A stretch of DNA of 64,000 nt from UBA9611 sp965237595. Lineage in GTDB: Bacteria; Chloroflexota; Dehalococcoidia; Lucifugimonadales; UBA3495. The DNA is taken from the NCBI GenBank assembly GCA_965237595.1, contig CBDEFY010000003.1, forward strand, positions 21,652 to 85,651, given 5' to 3'. Position numbers and translations under genes: made by a program. The notes beneath the pieces were generated by a model. It saw nothing but the letters and a program-made list of their open reading frames with translations. It did no database searches and was not told where the DNA came from. Below are positions 7,167 to 15,913 of this stretch, piece by piece. Each line of letters starts with the position of its first letter. Position 1 is the first letter of the stretch.

Positions 7167-9332
7167 GTGCTCGACCAACTGAAAGCCTATTTCGGTTTTG
7201 ACCGGTTCCTGCCCCTCCAAGAAGAGATTATCGCCAAGGTGCTGGCCGGCCGCGACACCTTGGTGTTGATGCCCACCGGCGGCGGCAAGTCGCTGTGTTA
7301 CCAACTTCCCGCCCTGCGTTTCAATGGCCTCACCCTGGTGGTCTCTCCCCTCATCGCCCTGATGAAAGACCAAGTGGACGGCCTTCGGGCCAACGGCGTC
7401 CCCGCCGGGATGCTGAACAGCACCATGCCGGCCCGGGAGACCTCGCAGGTCCAAGACCAAGCCCGGCAGGGCACCCTCAAGATTCTCTACGTCGCTCCGG
7501 AACGCCTGGCCCTCCCCGGCTTCCAGCGGTTCCTCCAGTCCTTGGACGTCAGCCTGATTGCCATCGACGAGGCCCACTGCATCTCCGAGTGGGGCCATGA
7601 GTTTCGTCCCGACTACCGCAACCTGAAAGCCCTGCGGCGCGACTTCCCGGGCGTCCCGGTCATCGCCCTCACCGCCACCGCCACCAAACCGGTCCGAGAG
7701 GACATCGTCACCCAACTTGGGCTTCGGGACCCGAAGATATTCATCTCCAGTTTCGACCGGCCCAATCTGACCTACTCCATCCAGCCCAAGACCGACCCCC
7801 TGGGCTCGTTGCTGCATCTGCTGGAGAAGCATCAGGGCCAATCGGCCATCGTTTACCGCTTCTCCCGGAAGGCTACCGAGGAAACGGCATTGGAGTTGTC
7901 GGAGCGCGGCTTCAGCGCCCTGCCCTACCACGCGGGGCTGGAACGGGACGTGCGGCGGGAGACCCAGGAGAAGTTCATCCGCGACCAAGTGCAGATCGTG
8001 GTGGCCACCGTCGCCTTCGGCATGGGCATAGACAAGCCCGACGTACGCCTAGTGGTGCATTACGATCTGCCCAAGTCCGTGGAAGGCTATTACCAAGAGA
8101 CGGGCCGCGCCGGAAGGGATGGCCTGCCCAGCGATTGCGTGCTGTTTTATTCTTACGGCGACCGCTCCAAGCAGGAATACTTCATCGGCCAAATAGAAGA
8201 CGACGATGAACGGGACAAGGCCCACACGAAATTAGACCAGCTTCTCGCGCTGTGCGACCTGCAAACCTGCCGGCGCGCCTACCTGATGGAGTACCTGGGC
8301 GAGTCTTGGCCCAAGACCGGCTGCGGCGGTTGCGACATCTGTCTGCTGCCCAGGGAGGAATTCGACGCCACCGAGATTGCCCAGAAGGTCCTGTCTACGG
8401 CCATCCGCACCGGCGAGCGATTTGGCGTCAATTATCTGGTGGATGTCCTGCGGGGTGCGGGTAACAAGGCCGTCCGCACCAGGGGGCATAACAATCTGTC
8501 CGTGTTCGGTATAGCCAAGGACGTTGACTCGGACGAACTCAAGGAACTGGTGCGCTCCCTGGTCAGCAAGGGATTGCTGGCCCAACAAGGGAACGGGTAT
8601 CCAACCCTGGCTGTTTCTCCCCAAGGCCGAAAATTCTTGAAGGACCGGGAGCAACTCACCCTTACCCGGCCCAAGCACATAGCAGAAGCTCGTCAAGCAG
8701 TCTCGGAACGGGAACAGGCCTACGATACCAAGTTATTCGACGAACTGGCTGCGTTGCGCCTGCAGATTGCCACCGAACGGGAGGTGCCCGCCTACGTCAT
8801 CTTCGGCAACAAGGCCCTACAGCAGATGGCCTTCCACACGCCCCGGAACGAAGTCGAATTCTCCAAGATATCCGGCGTGGGAGACGCTAAACTTAGAGAA
8901 TTCAGCGGGCCGTTCCTGAAGGCTATAACCGACTACTTGCAGGTCAACGGGCGCGCTGTGCAAGCCGAACGGGTCCCGGTCTCCGCTCCGAAGAAGCGGG
9001 TCAAGGGCATCAGCATGAGCGTCCGCGAGACCAGGGATTTGGTGGGCCAGGGGCTGTCTTTGGAAGAGGTGGCCGAGCAGCGGGGCATCAGCGAAAGACA
9101 AATCCGCAGTCATCTGGAGCGGATCGTTCAAGAAGGCGGCGAGATCGACCTGGAACACCTGATGCCTTCCGAGCCCAGACGCCGCGAGATTGAAGCGGCC
9201 TTTAGAGAGATGGGAGAAGCGCGCCTAACCCCCGTGCGCGATTTCCTGGGGGACGACTACACCTGGGAGGAGCTGGCCCTGGTCCGATTGGGAATGCGGC
9301 AGCGGGAATTCCAGGGCGAGCCGGTGGGCTAG
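7167..9332 (+). CDS. recQ: ATP-dependent DNA helicase RecQ
   Basis: 721-residue 3'-5' superfamily 2 DNA helicase. Motif I PTGGGKSLCYQ, motif II IDEAHCISEWGHEFRP, motif VI QETGRAGRDG. The RecQ zinc-binding site follows (CDLQTCRRAY ... CGGCDIC), then an RQC winged helix and an HRDC domain (around residues 515-600, with NKALQQMAF and ISGVGDAKL). The C-terminal 100 residues hold an extra helix-turn-helix segment (SLEEVAEQRGISERQIRSHL). The start is GTG at 7167. It acts in recombinational repair. The stop at 9330-9332 is followed at once by a dispersed palindromic repeat. Confidence 0.96.
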   Translation: MLDQLKAYFGFDRFLPLQEEIIAKVLAGRDTLVLMPTGGGKSLCYQLPALRFNGLTLVVSPLIALMKDQVDGLRANGVPAGMLNSTMPARETSQVQDQARQGTLKILYVAPERLALPGFQRFLQSLDVSLIAIDEAHCISEWGHEFRPDYRNLKALRRDFPGVPVIALTATATKPVREDIVTQLGLRDPKIFISSFDRPNLTYSIQPKTDPLGSLLHLLEKHQGQSAIVYRFSRKATEETALELSERGFSALPYHAGLERDVRRETQEKFIRDQVQIVVATVAFGMGIDKPDVRLVVHYDLPKSVEGYYQETGRAGRDGLPSDCVLFYSYGDRSKQEYFIGQIEDDDERDKAHTKLDQLLALCDLQTCRRAYLMEYLGESWPKTGCGGCDICLLPREEFDATEIAQKVLSTAIRTGERFGVNYLVDVLRGAGNKAVRTRGHNNLSVFGIAKDVDSDELKELVRSLVSKGLLAQQGNGYPTLAVSPQGRKFLKDREQLTLTRPKHIAEARQAVSEREQAYDTKLFDELAALRLQIATEREVPAYVIFGNKALQQMAFHTPRNEVEFSKISGVGDAKLREFSGPFLKAITDYLQVNGRAVQAERVPVSAPKKRVKGISMSVRETRDLVGQGLSLEEVAEQRGISERQIRSHLERIVQEGGEIDLEHLMPSEPRRREIEAAFREMGEARLTPVRDFLGDDYTWEELALVRLGMRQREFQGEPVG

Positions 9333-9399
9333 GGTGGTTCGACAAGCTCACCACGAACGGATGGGCAAATTGTGAGTAAGAACAAAAACCGTTCGTCCT
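9333..9399. repeat. left half of a dispersed palindrome, split by IS110
   Basis: GGTTCGACAAGCTCACCACG leads to CCGTTCGTC, ending in the core CT at 9398-9399. The missing right arm (GAGCCTGTCGAAGGG) is found at 10560-10574, on the other side of the IS110 element. Joining across one CT gives CCGTTCGTCCTGAGCCTGTC. Confidence 0.75.
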
Positions 9400-9413
9400 T
9401 GTATCTTAAACCA

Positions 9414-9534
9414 GGACGTGGCAGGCCGAATCGTCCTAGGCTTTTTAGGCCGAGGCTCAGCGAGGCCGCCACGTCCTCCCCGCCCAGAGCCCGAACAGTT
9501 GACTGGGCGGCAGCCCGTATCAAGCAAGGCTGGG
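9414..9534 (+). ncRNA. predicted IS110 bridge RNA
   Basis: Two consecutive internal-loop hairpins precede the transposase. Target loop: outer stem GGACGTGG (9414-9421) with CCACGTCC (9469-9476), inner GGCC/GGCC (9424-9427, 9464-9467), left guide TCGTCCT (9431-9437), apical GGC/GCC, right guide AGGCTCAG (9453-9460). Left guide equals the left flank TCGTCCT (9393-9399); the right guide is the reverse complement of the right flank CTGAGCCT (10558-10565). Donor loop: stem CCCAGAGCC (9483-9491) with GGCTGGG (9528-9534), left guide ACAGTTG (9495-9501) equal to the element's right end (10551-10557), apical GGGC/GCCC (9505-9516), right guide region GTATCAAG (9517-9524) of which CAAG can pair with CTTG at the left end. 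Exact transcript ends are not determined. Confidence 0.8.
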
Positions 9535-9582
9535 CCGGTGCCGGGGGACCAATGAGGGGAACCAGTGATGGGAGGTAGATGG

Positions 9583-10542
9583 ATGGAAGATTCGCAGGTG
9601 TTCATAGGTATCGATGTTTCCAAGAGCTGCTTGGATGTGGCTTCCAGGCCCACGGGTGAAGTGTGGCAGGTCACGAACGATGCGAACGGCATCGGTGCTC
9701 TGGCCCAGCGGCTGACGGGGATGAGCCCTTCCTTGGTTGTGCTCGAGGCCACGGGAGGTCGCTCACCGCTGAGCTGGCGGCGGTCGGTCTTCCAGTGGCG
9801 GCGGTCGGTCTTCCAGTGGCGGTGGTCAACCCCAGACACGTAAGGGACTTCGCCCGGGCTGCTGGCGCCCTGGCTAAGACCGACGCCTTGGACGCCCAGG
9901 TGTTGGCCCACTTTGGGCAGGCGATGGAGGCCTAAGCCCAGGCTTCTTCCTGACCCAGACGCCCAAGACCTGCAGGCCATGGTTGGCCGCCGGCGGCAGT
10001 TGGTGGAGATGATTACCGCGGAGAAGAACCGCCGGAGGACCGTGATTGCTCGGATCCGTCCTCAGGTGGAAGAACATATCCGCTGGCTGGAAAAAAGCTT
10101 GGAGGACCTGGACCAAGACCTGGACAGCTTCATCCGCTCCAGTCCCATGTGGCGGACCAAAGAAAGGGTCATAAGGAGCGCTCCTGGCGTTGGCCCGGTA
10201 TTCACGGCAACCGTTTTGGCCAATCTGCCAGAATTGGGCACGATGAACCGGGGTCAAGTCGCCGCGCTGGTGGGCGTAGCACCGTTCAATAGGGACAGTG
10301 GAACGCTCCGAGGCAAGCGCACTGTTTGGGGAGGACGCCGTCACGTGAGGGCGGCCCTTTACATGGCGGCCTTGGTGGCGACCCGGTACAATCCGGTGAT
10401 CAAAGAGTTTTATCAACGGCTATGCTCCATGGGCAAACCCAAGAAAGTGGCCTTGACGGCCTGTATGCGCAAGCTCTTGGTCATTCTAAATTCCATGGTG
10501 AAACATGGCAGAGAGTGGCAGCCAAACCTTCAAACGCCTTGA
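9583..10542 (+). pseudogene. IS110 transposase, frameshifted
   Basis: Begins MEDSQVFIGIDVSK behind GGGAGGT (9570-9576), with the first Asp of the DEDD RuvC-like domain. Near 9760 the frame shifts after VVLEATGG; the continuation (LAAVGLPVA, then PRHVRDFARA and KTDALDAQVLAHF) is in another frame until about 9930, where the first frame resumes (KPRLLPDPDAQDLQAM). The Transposase_20 domain follows (SAPGVGPVFTATVLA, VAPFNRDSGTLRG with the catalytic Ser). A 21-base tandem duplication at about 9778-9820 repeats GLPVAAV. With two compensating shifts the protein is probably non-functional. Confidence 0.88.
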
Positions 10543-10557
10543 CATCCAAGACAGTTG

Positions 10558-10574
10558 CTGAGCCTGTCGAAGGG
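10558..10574. repeat. right half of the dispersed palindrome split by IS110
   Basis: CTGAGCCTGTCGAAGGG, the arm matching the left half that ends at 9399. CT at 10558-10559 is the shared core dinucleotide. Confidence 0.7.
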
Positions 10575-10624
10575 CCCAACATCGGGTCATACCCGAATTG
10601 AAATGGCCCTAAAACCAGGAACAG

Positions 10625-10819
10625 TTACCCCAACTCCCGGCGCATGTCGGGCGGCAGCAGGTTTGGGATGGAGTCCTCTATCGGGTAGGTCTCGTCACAC
10701 GCGGCGCAAATGAGACTGCCGGTCACCACTTCGTCGCCTTCCTCCGTCTCGGAGCGAAGTTCCAATTCCCCCTTGCAGACCGGGCAGGCCAGTATCTCCA
10801 TCAGGTCTTTCTTCATCAC
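10625..10819 (-). CDS. Trm112 family protein
   Basis: 64-residue Trm112/YcaR-type zinc-ribbon protein: LMEILACPVCKGEL near the N-terminus and ICAACDETYPIEDSIPNLLP near the C-terminus, giving two Cys-x-x-Cys pairs. Family members bind and stabilise methyltransferases or glycolipid enzymes; the partner is not evident here. Length is typical of the family. It is downstream of the CopD-like gene on the same strand, about 20 bases away. Confidence 0.92.
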   Translation of the reverse strand: MMKKDLMEILACPVCKGELELRSETEEGDEVVTGSLICAACDETYPIEDSIPNLLPPDMRRELG

Positions 10820-10840
10820 TACTCCAATCCAGTGGGTCGC

Positions 10841-11326
10841 TCACGAAACTAAGGCGTCCTCAAGCAGGCCGTCCAATACGTCGGATAATCCTATCACCAC
10901 TATGCCGATTACCAAAAGGGCCGTGGTCCCCGTCAACCGCCCCCGCAACCTCCGCCAGCCCGAGTCTCCCGGTTCCGGGTCTTCGGGATAGCTGCCCTGG
11001 CTCATGAACCGGACCACGTAGAACATGTAGAGCGACAGAACTATCTTCACCACCAACACGGCCACGTAAGGGCTGGTTATGGCGTCCTCGGTCAGCCTGG
11101 AGACCGACAGAATAGCCCCTGTGAGTAACAACACGGCGATGGCGGTGCTGACCAGACCCCGGAACTCGACGCCGATGGCGCGGCTCGTTTCAGCGGGCAG
11201 TCCTTTAGTACTTTGGATGGCTGGGCGCAGCACCATCAGGTAAAAGATGCCGCCGCCAACCCAAGCCACGGCCGACAAAGCGTGCCCCCAGCGGATGGCC
11301 ACCAAGATCCAGTCTAAGACGTTCAT
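10841..11326 (-). CDS. CopD-like integral membrane protein
   Basis: 161-residue protein with about four predicted transmembrane helices (residues 5-30, 55-80, 85-105 and 133-155). The first helix contains RWGHALSAVAWVGGGIFYL, resembling the His-containing first helix of the CopD/YebZ-like domain. Family members are associated with copper or heme handling, but no metal site beyond the helix-1 His is evident. Co-oriented with the TlpA-like lipoprotein upstream (40 bases), so the two may be co-transcribed. Confidence 0.7.
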   Translation of the reverse strand: MNVLDWILVAIRWGHALSAVAWVGGGIFYLMVLRPAIQSTKGLPAETSRAIGVEFRGLVSTAIAVLLLTGAILSVSRLTEDAITSPYVAVLVVKIVLSLYMFYVVRFMSQGSYPEDPEPGDSGWRRLRGRLTGTTALLVIGIVVIGLSDVLDGLLEDALVS

Positions 11327-11366
11327 GGGACGGCGTGGGACCGCGTCTGGCCACCGACGCGGGCCG

Positions 11367-11924
11367 TTATGACGCCGGTTCTCCGGTCAACGCCCTCACC
11401 TGCCGGATAATCTCCTCCGGCTCGAGGGTACTGATGCGGGTCGCCACAATCTTGCCGTCCATGTCGATGAAAAAAGTCTTGGGGAAATACTCTAACTCGT
11501 AGGCTTCGGCGATGCGGGCCAAACGGTCGGTGGCAAAGCTAAAGGTCAGATTGAGTTCGTCCACGAAGTCCCGGGCATCCTGCTCCGAATCGAAACCTTG
11601 GGGGACGTATAGGGCCAGGAACCGCACCGGACCGTCTTTAAGCTCTTGCCAGGCGGCCTCGATGGCGGGCATCTCCTCGCGGCAGGGAGGACAACTGGGG
11701 TACCAGAAATTCAGCACGACCGCATGGTTCTCGGTTTCCTGAGACAACCGGAAAGTCGCGCCGTCGAATTGGACCACTTCAAAATCTCGGGCGGTCCGGC
11801 CGGAGCCGCCACAGGCTATCAAGAGAATGCTGCCAACCACGGCCGCCACGATGGGAAGATGACGATGGCTAAACCAGAAAGAAGGGTTTGATGTGGGGGG
11901 GAGCGTGCCCAGTATCGGTTCCAT
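11367..11924 (-). CDS. TlpA-like thioredoxin-fold lipoprotein
   Basis: 185-residue protein with a hydrophobic N-terminal segment ending in a lipobox (LLIACGGS), so it is likely anchored on the outer face of the membrane. The thioredoxin-like domain follows with NFWYPSCPPCREEMP, a C-P-P-C redox motif, and a cis-Pro-like YFPKTFFID segment. Such proteins reduce disulfides on extracytoplasmic cysteines, often for cytochrome maturation. The N-terminal 20 residues before the hydrophobic stretch are longer than usual, and a later start is possible. Confidence 0.88.
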   Translation of the reverse strand: MEPILGTLPPTSNPSFWFSHRHLPIVAAVVGSILLIACGGSGRTARDFEVVQFDGATFRLSQETENHAVVLNFWYPSCPPCREEMPAIEAAWQELKDGPVRFLALYVPQGFDSEQDARDFVDELNLTFSFATDRLARIAEAYELEYFPKTFFIDMDGKIVATRISTLEPEEIIRQVRALTGEPAS

Positions 11925-12051
11925 ATGGCCTAGTAGCCATTCTATCGGCGGCCCATAGCCCGGTCAAACGCCCGGCGGCCGGGATCCCGACCCTTGACTA
12001 AGTGCGGCCAGGCATTAGAATCGGCGCAAGTAATTACGGGGAGGCGGTGCG

Positions 12052-12802
12052 ATGCGTCTGGAGAACAAGGTGGTCCTGATCAGTGGCGGCGCCAAGGGCA
12101 TGGGCGCTGTTGAAGCCAAACTCTTCGCCAAAGAGGGTGCCAGGATAGTCATCGGCGATCTGCTGGAAGCAGAGGGCAAGCGGGTGGAAGCCGAGATTAA
12201 CGAGACCGGAGGGGAGTGCTTTTTCGTGCCCCTGGACGTGACCGATGAGGACCAGTGGGAGAAGGCCGTGGCTGCCGCCGTTGGCCGCTTTGGCAAGCTG
12301 GACGTGCTGGTGAATAACGCGGGCATCTACCGCAGCCATCCAGTGGAAGACACCACCTCCGACGAATGGGACCAGGTGATGGACATCAATGCCAAGGGCG
12401 TTTTCCTGGGCGCAAAATACTCCATCCCGGCCATGCGGAAGGCCGGCGGCGGCTCGATCATCAACATCTCCTCGGTGGCCGGACTGGTGGGCAACGCCTT
12501 CTCTTCGGCCTACAACGCGTCAAAAGGCGCGGTGCGGCTGTTCACCAAGTCCACTGCCATCCAGTTACGCCTCGGAGGGCATCCGCTCCAACTCCATCCA
12601 CCCCGGCGTCATCGAAACCGACATGACCGCCGAGACCATCGCTAACGTCCGGTTCAAGAAAGAGCGGCTGGATCCCACTCCCCTGTCCCGGTTGGGCCAG
12701 CCGGAAGACGTGGCCTATGGCGCCCTGTACCTGGCCTCGGACGAGTCGTCCTTCGTCACCAGCGCTGAGTTGGTCATCGACGGCGGATGGACCGCCCAGT
12801 AG
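12052..12802 (+). pseudogene. short-chain dehydrogenase/reductase, frameshifted
   Basis: Paralog of the next gene. The first frame carries the cofactor motif SGGAKGMG, the NNAG motif and the catalytic YNASKGAV, then goes off frame after STAIQ. The second frame resumes at YASEGIRSNSIHPGVIET and runs to TAQ at 12802. Alignment with the intact copy (CAGTATGCC at the same place) indicates one extra T at 12565-12566 (CAGTTACGCC). If the base is a sequencing error this is an intact 250-residue SDR of the glucose dehydrogenase/3-oxoacyl reductase type. Confidence 0.85.
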
Positions 12803-12836
12803 CCAGGCCAATCAGACCATATAGGGGGAATACGCC

Positions 12837-13598
12837 ATGCGATTAGCAAACAAGGTGGCACTAATCAGCGGTGGCGCCCGGGGGATGGGCGCGGTGGAAG
12901 CCAAGCTCTTTGCCAAAGAGGGCGCCAAGGTAATCATCGGGGACATGCTCGAGGCAGAGGGCCGCAAGGTGGAGGCCGAGATCAATGAGGCCGGTAGGGA
13001 GACCGGCGGCGAGTGCGTGTTCGTGCCGCTGGACGTGTCCAACGAAGACGCCTGGCAGCGGGCGGTGAACGAGGCCGTCTCCCGCTTCGGCAAGCTGGAT
13101 ATTCTGGTCAACAACGCTGGCATCTACCGCGCCCACGTCGTGGAAGAGACCACTGTGGCCGAGTGGGACCAGGTGATGGACATCAACGCCAAGGGGGTGT
13201 TCTTGGGCACCAAATACGCCATACCGGAGATGCGGAAGGCTGGAGGCGGGTCCATCGTGAATATCTCGTCGGTCGCCGGTCTGGTGGGGAGCCGAGAGAC
13301 GACAGCCTACACGGCATCCAAGGGGGCGGTGCGGTTGTTGACCAAGTCGACGGCCATCCAGTATGCCTCGGAGGGGATCCGGGCCAACTCGATACACCCC
13401 GGCACCATCGAGACCCCCATGACCGAGGGGCTGCTGGCCAACGAGGCCCATCGGGCGGACCGGATGAACCGGACGCCCATCGGGCGGCTGGGCCAGCCTG
13501 AAGACGTGGCCTACGGAGCCCTGTACCTAGCCTCGGACGAAGCGTCCTTCGTCACCGGCTCTGAATTGGTCATCGACGGCGGCCGGACAGCGGAGTAG
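12837..13598 (+). CDS. short-chain dehydrogenase/reductase (SDR), glucose-1-dehydrogenase-like
   Basis: 253-residue classical SDR. Rossmann motif SGGARGMG (TGxxxGxG type), NNAG at about residue 93, catalytic Ser in ISSVAG, YTASKGAV supplying Tyr and Lys, and a C-terminal GSELVIDGG. The oxidoreductase is NAD(P)-dependent; substrate unknown. It is a tandem duplicate of the frameshifted gene 35 bases upstream, with a four-residue difference (EAGRETGGE versus ETGGE). Confidence 0.92.
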   Translation: MRLANKVALISGGARGMGAVEAKLFAKEGAKVIIGDMLEAEGRKVEAEINEAGRETGGECVFVPLDVSNEDAWQRAVNEAVSRFGKLDILVNNAGIYRAHVVEETTVAEWDQVMDINAKGVFLGTKYAIPEMRKAGGGSIVNISSVAGLVGSRETTAYTASKGAVRLLTKSTAIQYASEGIRANSIHPGTIETPMTEGLLANEAHRADRMNRTPIGRLGQPEDVAYGALYLASDEASFVTGSELVIDGGRTAE

Positions 13599-13662
13599 AA
13601 GTCAGTGTTCAGGCGCCATCCCCCCATCTCCGACTTCGTCGTGAGTCTCGACTTCGTCGGAC

Positions 13663-13735
13663 CTAACCTTCCCCCGGCGCGGGAAGGGACTACCGAATGT
13701 TCTCTCCTCCTCGCAAGGGGGAGAGTTAGAGTGGG
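13663..13735. repeat. dispersed repeat, family D
   Basis: CCTAACCTTCCCCCGGCGCG and TCTCTCCTCCTCGCAAGGGG followed by GAGAGTTAG. Related copies lie at 22700-22745 and 46577-46612. It occupies the gap between convergent genes. Confidence 0.5.
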
Positions 13736-13771
13736 AACAACCGCCTGCCGAAGCCAACTTTTATCCACAAG

Positions 13772-13806
13772 AAAAAAGCCCCGGCAGCAACTGCCGGGGC
13801 TTTTTT
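13772..13806. terminator. bidirectional rho-independent terminator
   Basis: A-run, perfect 10-bp stem GCCCCGGCAG (13778-13787) with CTGCCGGGGC (13791-13800), 3-base loop, then T-run. It sits between the plus-strand SDR and the minus-strand gamma-glutamyltransferase, so it can serve both. Confidence 0.92.
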
Positions 13807-13816
13807 GTTTACTGAC

Positions 13817-15594
13817 CTAGCGGCCCATGGCGTAGCCGTCCCTTCTGGGGTCGGCGCCGCCGCTGCGGCCTCCCCGCTCTTGGTCCACGTGTATGGCGCA
13901 TAGGCAACCCATGCGGGGTGTAAAGTCGTCCCAGACCTCCACATTGTGACCCCGCTTGCGCAGGTCGTCGACCACGTCTGGGGCGATGCGCCCTTCCACT
14001 CCGACCAAGCCCGGGTTGTAGGCGTGGGGCCAGAAGGAATCGGGGAAGCTCCAAGTGGAGACACGAGGCGCTTCGATTGCCTGCTGCACTTCCATGCCGA
14101 ACTCGGCCACGCTCAGGAATAACTGGACCATGGACTGGGGCTGCACGTCGCCGCCCGGCGTGCCAAAGGGCATCATCACCTTGCCGTCCTTCATGGCCAG
14201 GGCCGGGTTGGGGGTCAACCGGGGGCGCTTGCCGGGTTGCAATGAGCTGGGATGATTGTGGTCCAGCCACGATTGGGAGCCCCGTCCGGAGATGATGAAC
14301 CCCAGACCCTTCACGATGGGGTTGTAGCCGATGGTATCGCTGGGCGTGGCGGAAAAAGCGTTGCCCCAGCGGTCGACCACGGCCGTGTAGCTGGTGTCGG
14401 CCTGGAGGCCGCCACCCACCGGCTCGGGCCGGGCCGGCTTGCCGTTGGGCGACTGCATCCCCTGGTGACGCCAGGGGTCTCCGGCCTCGGGCATCTGGCC
14501 GAAGGCCTTGCGGGGGTCAATCAGGGCGCGGCGTTCGTCGGCGAAGGACTTGGAAAGCAGGCCATCCATGGGCACGTCCACGAAGTCCGGGTCGCCGTAG
14601 TAACCGTCCCGGTCGCTAAAGGCCAGGCTCAGGGCTTCCAGCAACGAGTGGATGTAATCGGCGCTGTTGTGGCCCATGCCCTTCAGGTCCATGCCCTCAA
14701 GTATCTGTAGGGCCTGGATGCTCACTGGGCCTTGGCACCAGGGCCCACAGGTATAGACGTCGATTCCCTTGTAGGTCCCGTGGGCCGGACTCTCAATGCC
14801 CACCTGGAAATCGGCCAGGTCCTCCATGGTTAGGAGGCCGCCGTTCTCCTGGTTGAACTTCACCATCTCCTGGGCGATGTCACCTTTGCAGAAGAAATCC
14901 CTGGCCGCTTGCAATGCGTCTTCGCGGCCCTGGGAGGCGTTCTCCCGCTCAATCTCTATCAGGCGCCTGAAGCTGCGGGCCAAGTCCTTCTGCACCAGGA
15001 TATCCCCAGTCTTGAGTGCCCCTCCGCCAGGGAAGAATATCTCGGCGGTGGACGGCCATGCCGGCTGGCCGCTGGTCTCGTGGGTCAGGTCGTCTCCGGT
15101 CCTGGCCAAAGCCGAGGCCAAAGTGGGGGTCACCGGGAAGCCGTGCTCCGCCAACTCCATGGCTGGAGTGACAACCTGCTCGAAGGTCATGGTCCCGTAG
15201 AGCTTTAGGGCGGTGATCCAGGCATCGGCCGCCGCCGGGGTTACAGTGCGTGGGATACCGGGGGCAGGTCGCCGCCGAACTTGGCCAGGTAGTCGTCGAT
15301 GTTGGCGGCTTTGGGCCAACGTCCCAGGCCGCTGATGGACACCGTCTCTTTCTTCTGGGCATCGTGGATGATGATGGGCGCCACGCCGCCAAAGTTGGTC
15401 CACTGGGGCAGAACGACGTTAAGGGTAATGCCAGCCGCTACGCCGGCGTCGGTGGCGTTCCCGCCCTGCTCCAGGATTCGGTAACCCGACGCGGAGGCCA
15501 GGTAATGCCCCGCCGATACCATGTGGGTCGCCCCCGATACGGTGGGACGGTCGGTCTCGATTCCTATGGCCACGTTGCACCCCCCCAGTGACAT
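13817..15594 (-). pseudogene. gamma-glutamyltransferase family protein, frameshifted
   Basis: Ntn-hydrolase of the gamma-glutamyltranspeptidase family, about 590 residues across two frames. The N-terminal frame (15594 to about 15262) has MVSAGHYLASASGYRILEQG and GGNATDAGVAAG. It breaks after GGDLPP, and the second frame continues GIPRTVTPAAADAWIT to the stop at 13817. A missing G in the run at 15258-15264 would explain this. The putative nucleophile is the Thr in ADTSYTAVVD, and GKRPRLTPNP matches the substrate region. There is no signal peptide, so it may be cytoplasmic and act like an acylase or GGT-like peptidase. Confidence 0.85.
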
Positions 15595-15686
15595 CTATTT
15601 TATGGGAACGCCCACGCCTGGAAAAGACGCGCTCACGTTTGAGGGTATGATACGGAGGGGCCAAAGGGGTGTCAATAAGTGGAGGA

Positions 15687-15714
15687 GTCAGCTATCAGCG
15701 AGATTATAGCTTTC
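15687..15714. repeat. dispersed AGCTGA repeat, family B
   Basis: GTCAGCTATCAGCG and ATTATAGCTTTC, a degenerate copy just before a perfect palindrome. Confidence 0.5.
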
Positions 15715-15720
15715 CTAATT

Positions 15721-15756
15721 GTGACCCCTCTCCTTCCGCGGAAGGAGAGGGGTCAC
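15721..15756. repeat. perfect 36-bp palindrome
   Basis: Arm GTGACCCCTCTCCTTCCG is followed immediately by its exact complement ending GGGGTCAC. It lies between the GGT gene and the gdh gene. No T-run follows on either side, so it is not an evident terminator. Confidence 0.75.
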
Positions 15757-15771
15757 GTTTCTCGGCGTAAT

Positions 15772-15830
15772 ACTGGTTCGGAGTAATGGGATTCCTCGTC
15801 GGCTGCGGCCTCCTCGGAATGACAGTTCTG
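15772..15830. repeat. dispersed repeat related to the GGAATGAC family
   Basis: Contains GGATTCCTCGTCGGCTGCGG and CCTCCTCGGAATGACAG, short inverted-like blocks of the kind seen at 959-1076. Assigned as non-coding repeat. Confidence 0.4.
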
Positions 15831-15869
15831 GAGGGACCTTTTTGCCAACCACGCACTCCCCGGACCCGC

Positions 15870-15913
15870 GCTGACAGCTGCCGATAGCTGATCGCTTATC
15901 GCCGTCAGCTTTT
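15870..15913. repeat. dispersed AGCTGA repeat, family B
   Basis: GCTGACAGCTGCCGATAGCT then GATCGCTTATCGCCGTCAGC. It ends at the stop codon of the glutamate dehydrogenase gene. Confidence 0.65.

Larger units (their letters stand above)
9400..10559 (+). mobile_element. IS110-family insertion sequence
   Basis: About 1.16 kb element bounded by CT dinucleotides at 9398-9399 and 10558-10559. It has a roughly 180-base non-coding left end holding a predicted bridge RNA, then a DEDD/serine transposase gene. It lacks terminal inverted repeats, as is usual for IS110. It lies inside a dispersed palindromic repeat, the kind of target favoured by several IS110 relatives. The transposase is disrupted by frameshifts, so this copy is probably inactive. 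Confidence 0.88.

Noticed and set aside
7095..7988. 297-residue ORF antisense to recQ
   Set aside because: RecQ motifs occupy the other strand throughout, so this is a shadow frame.
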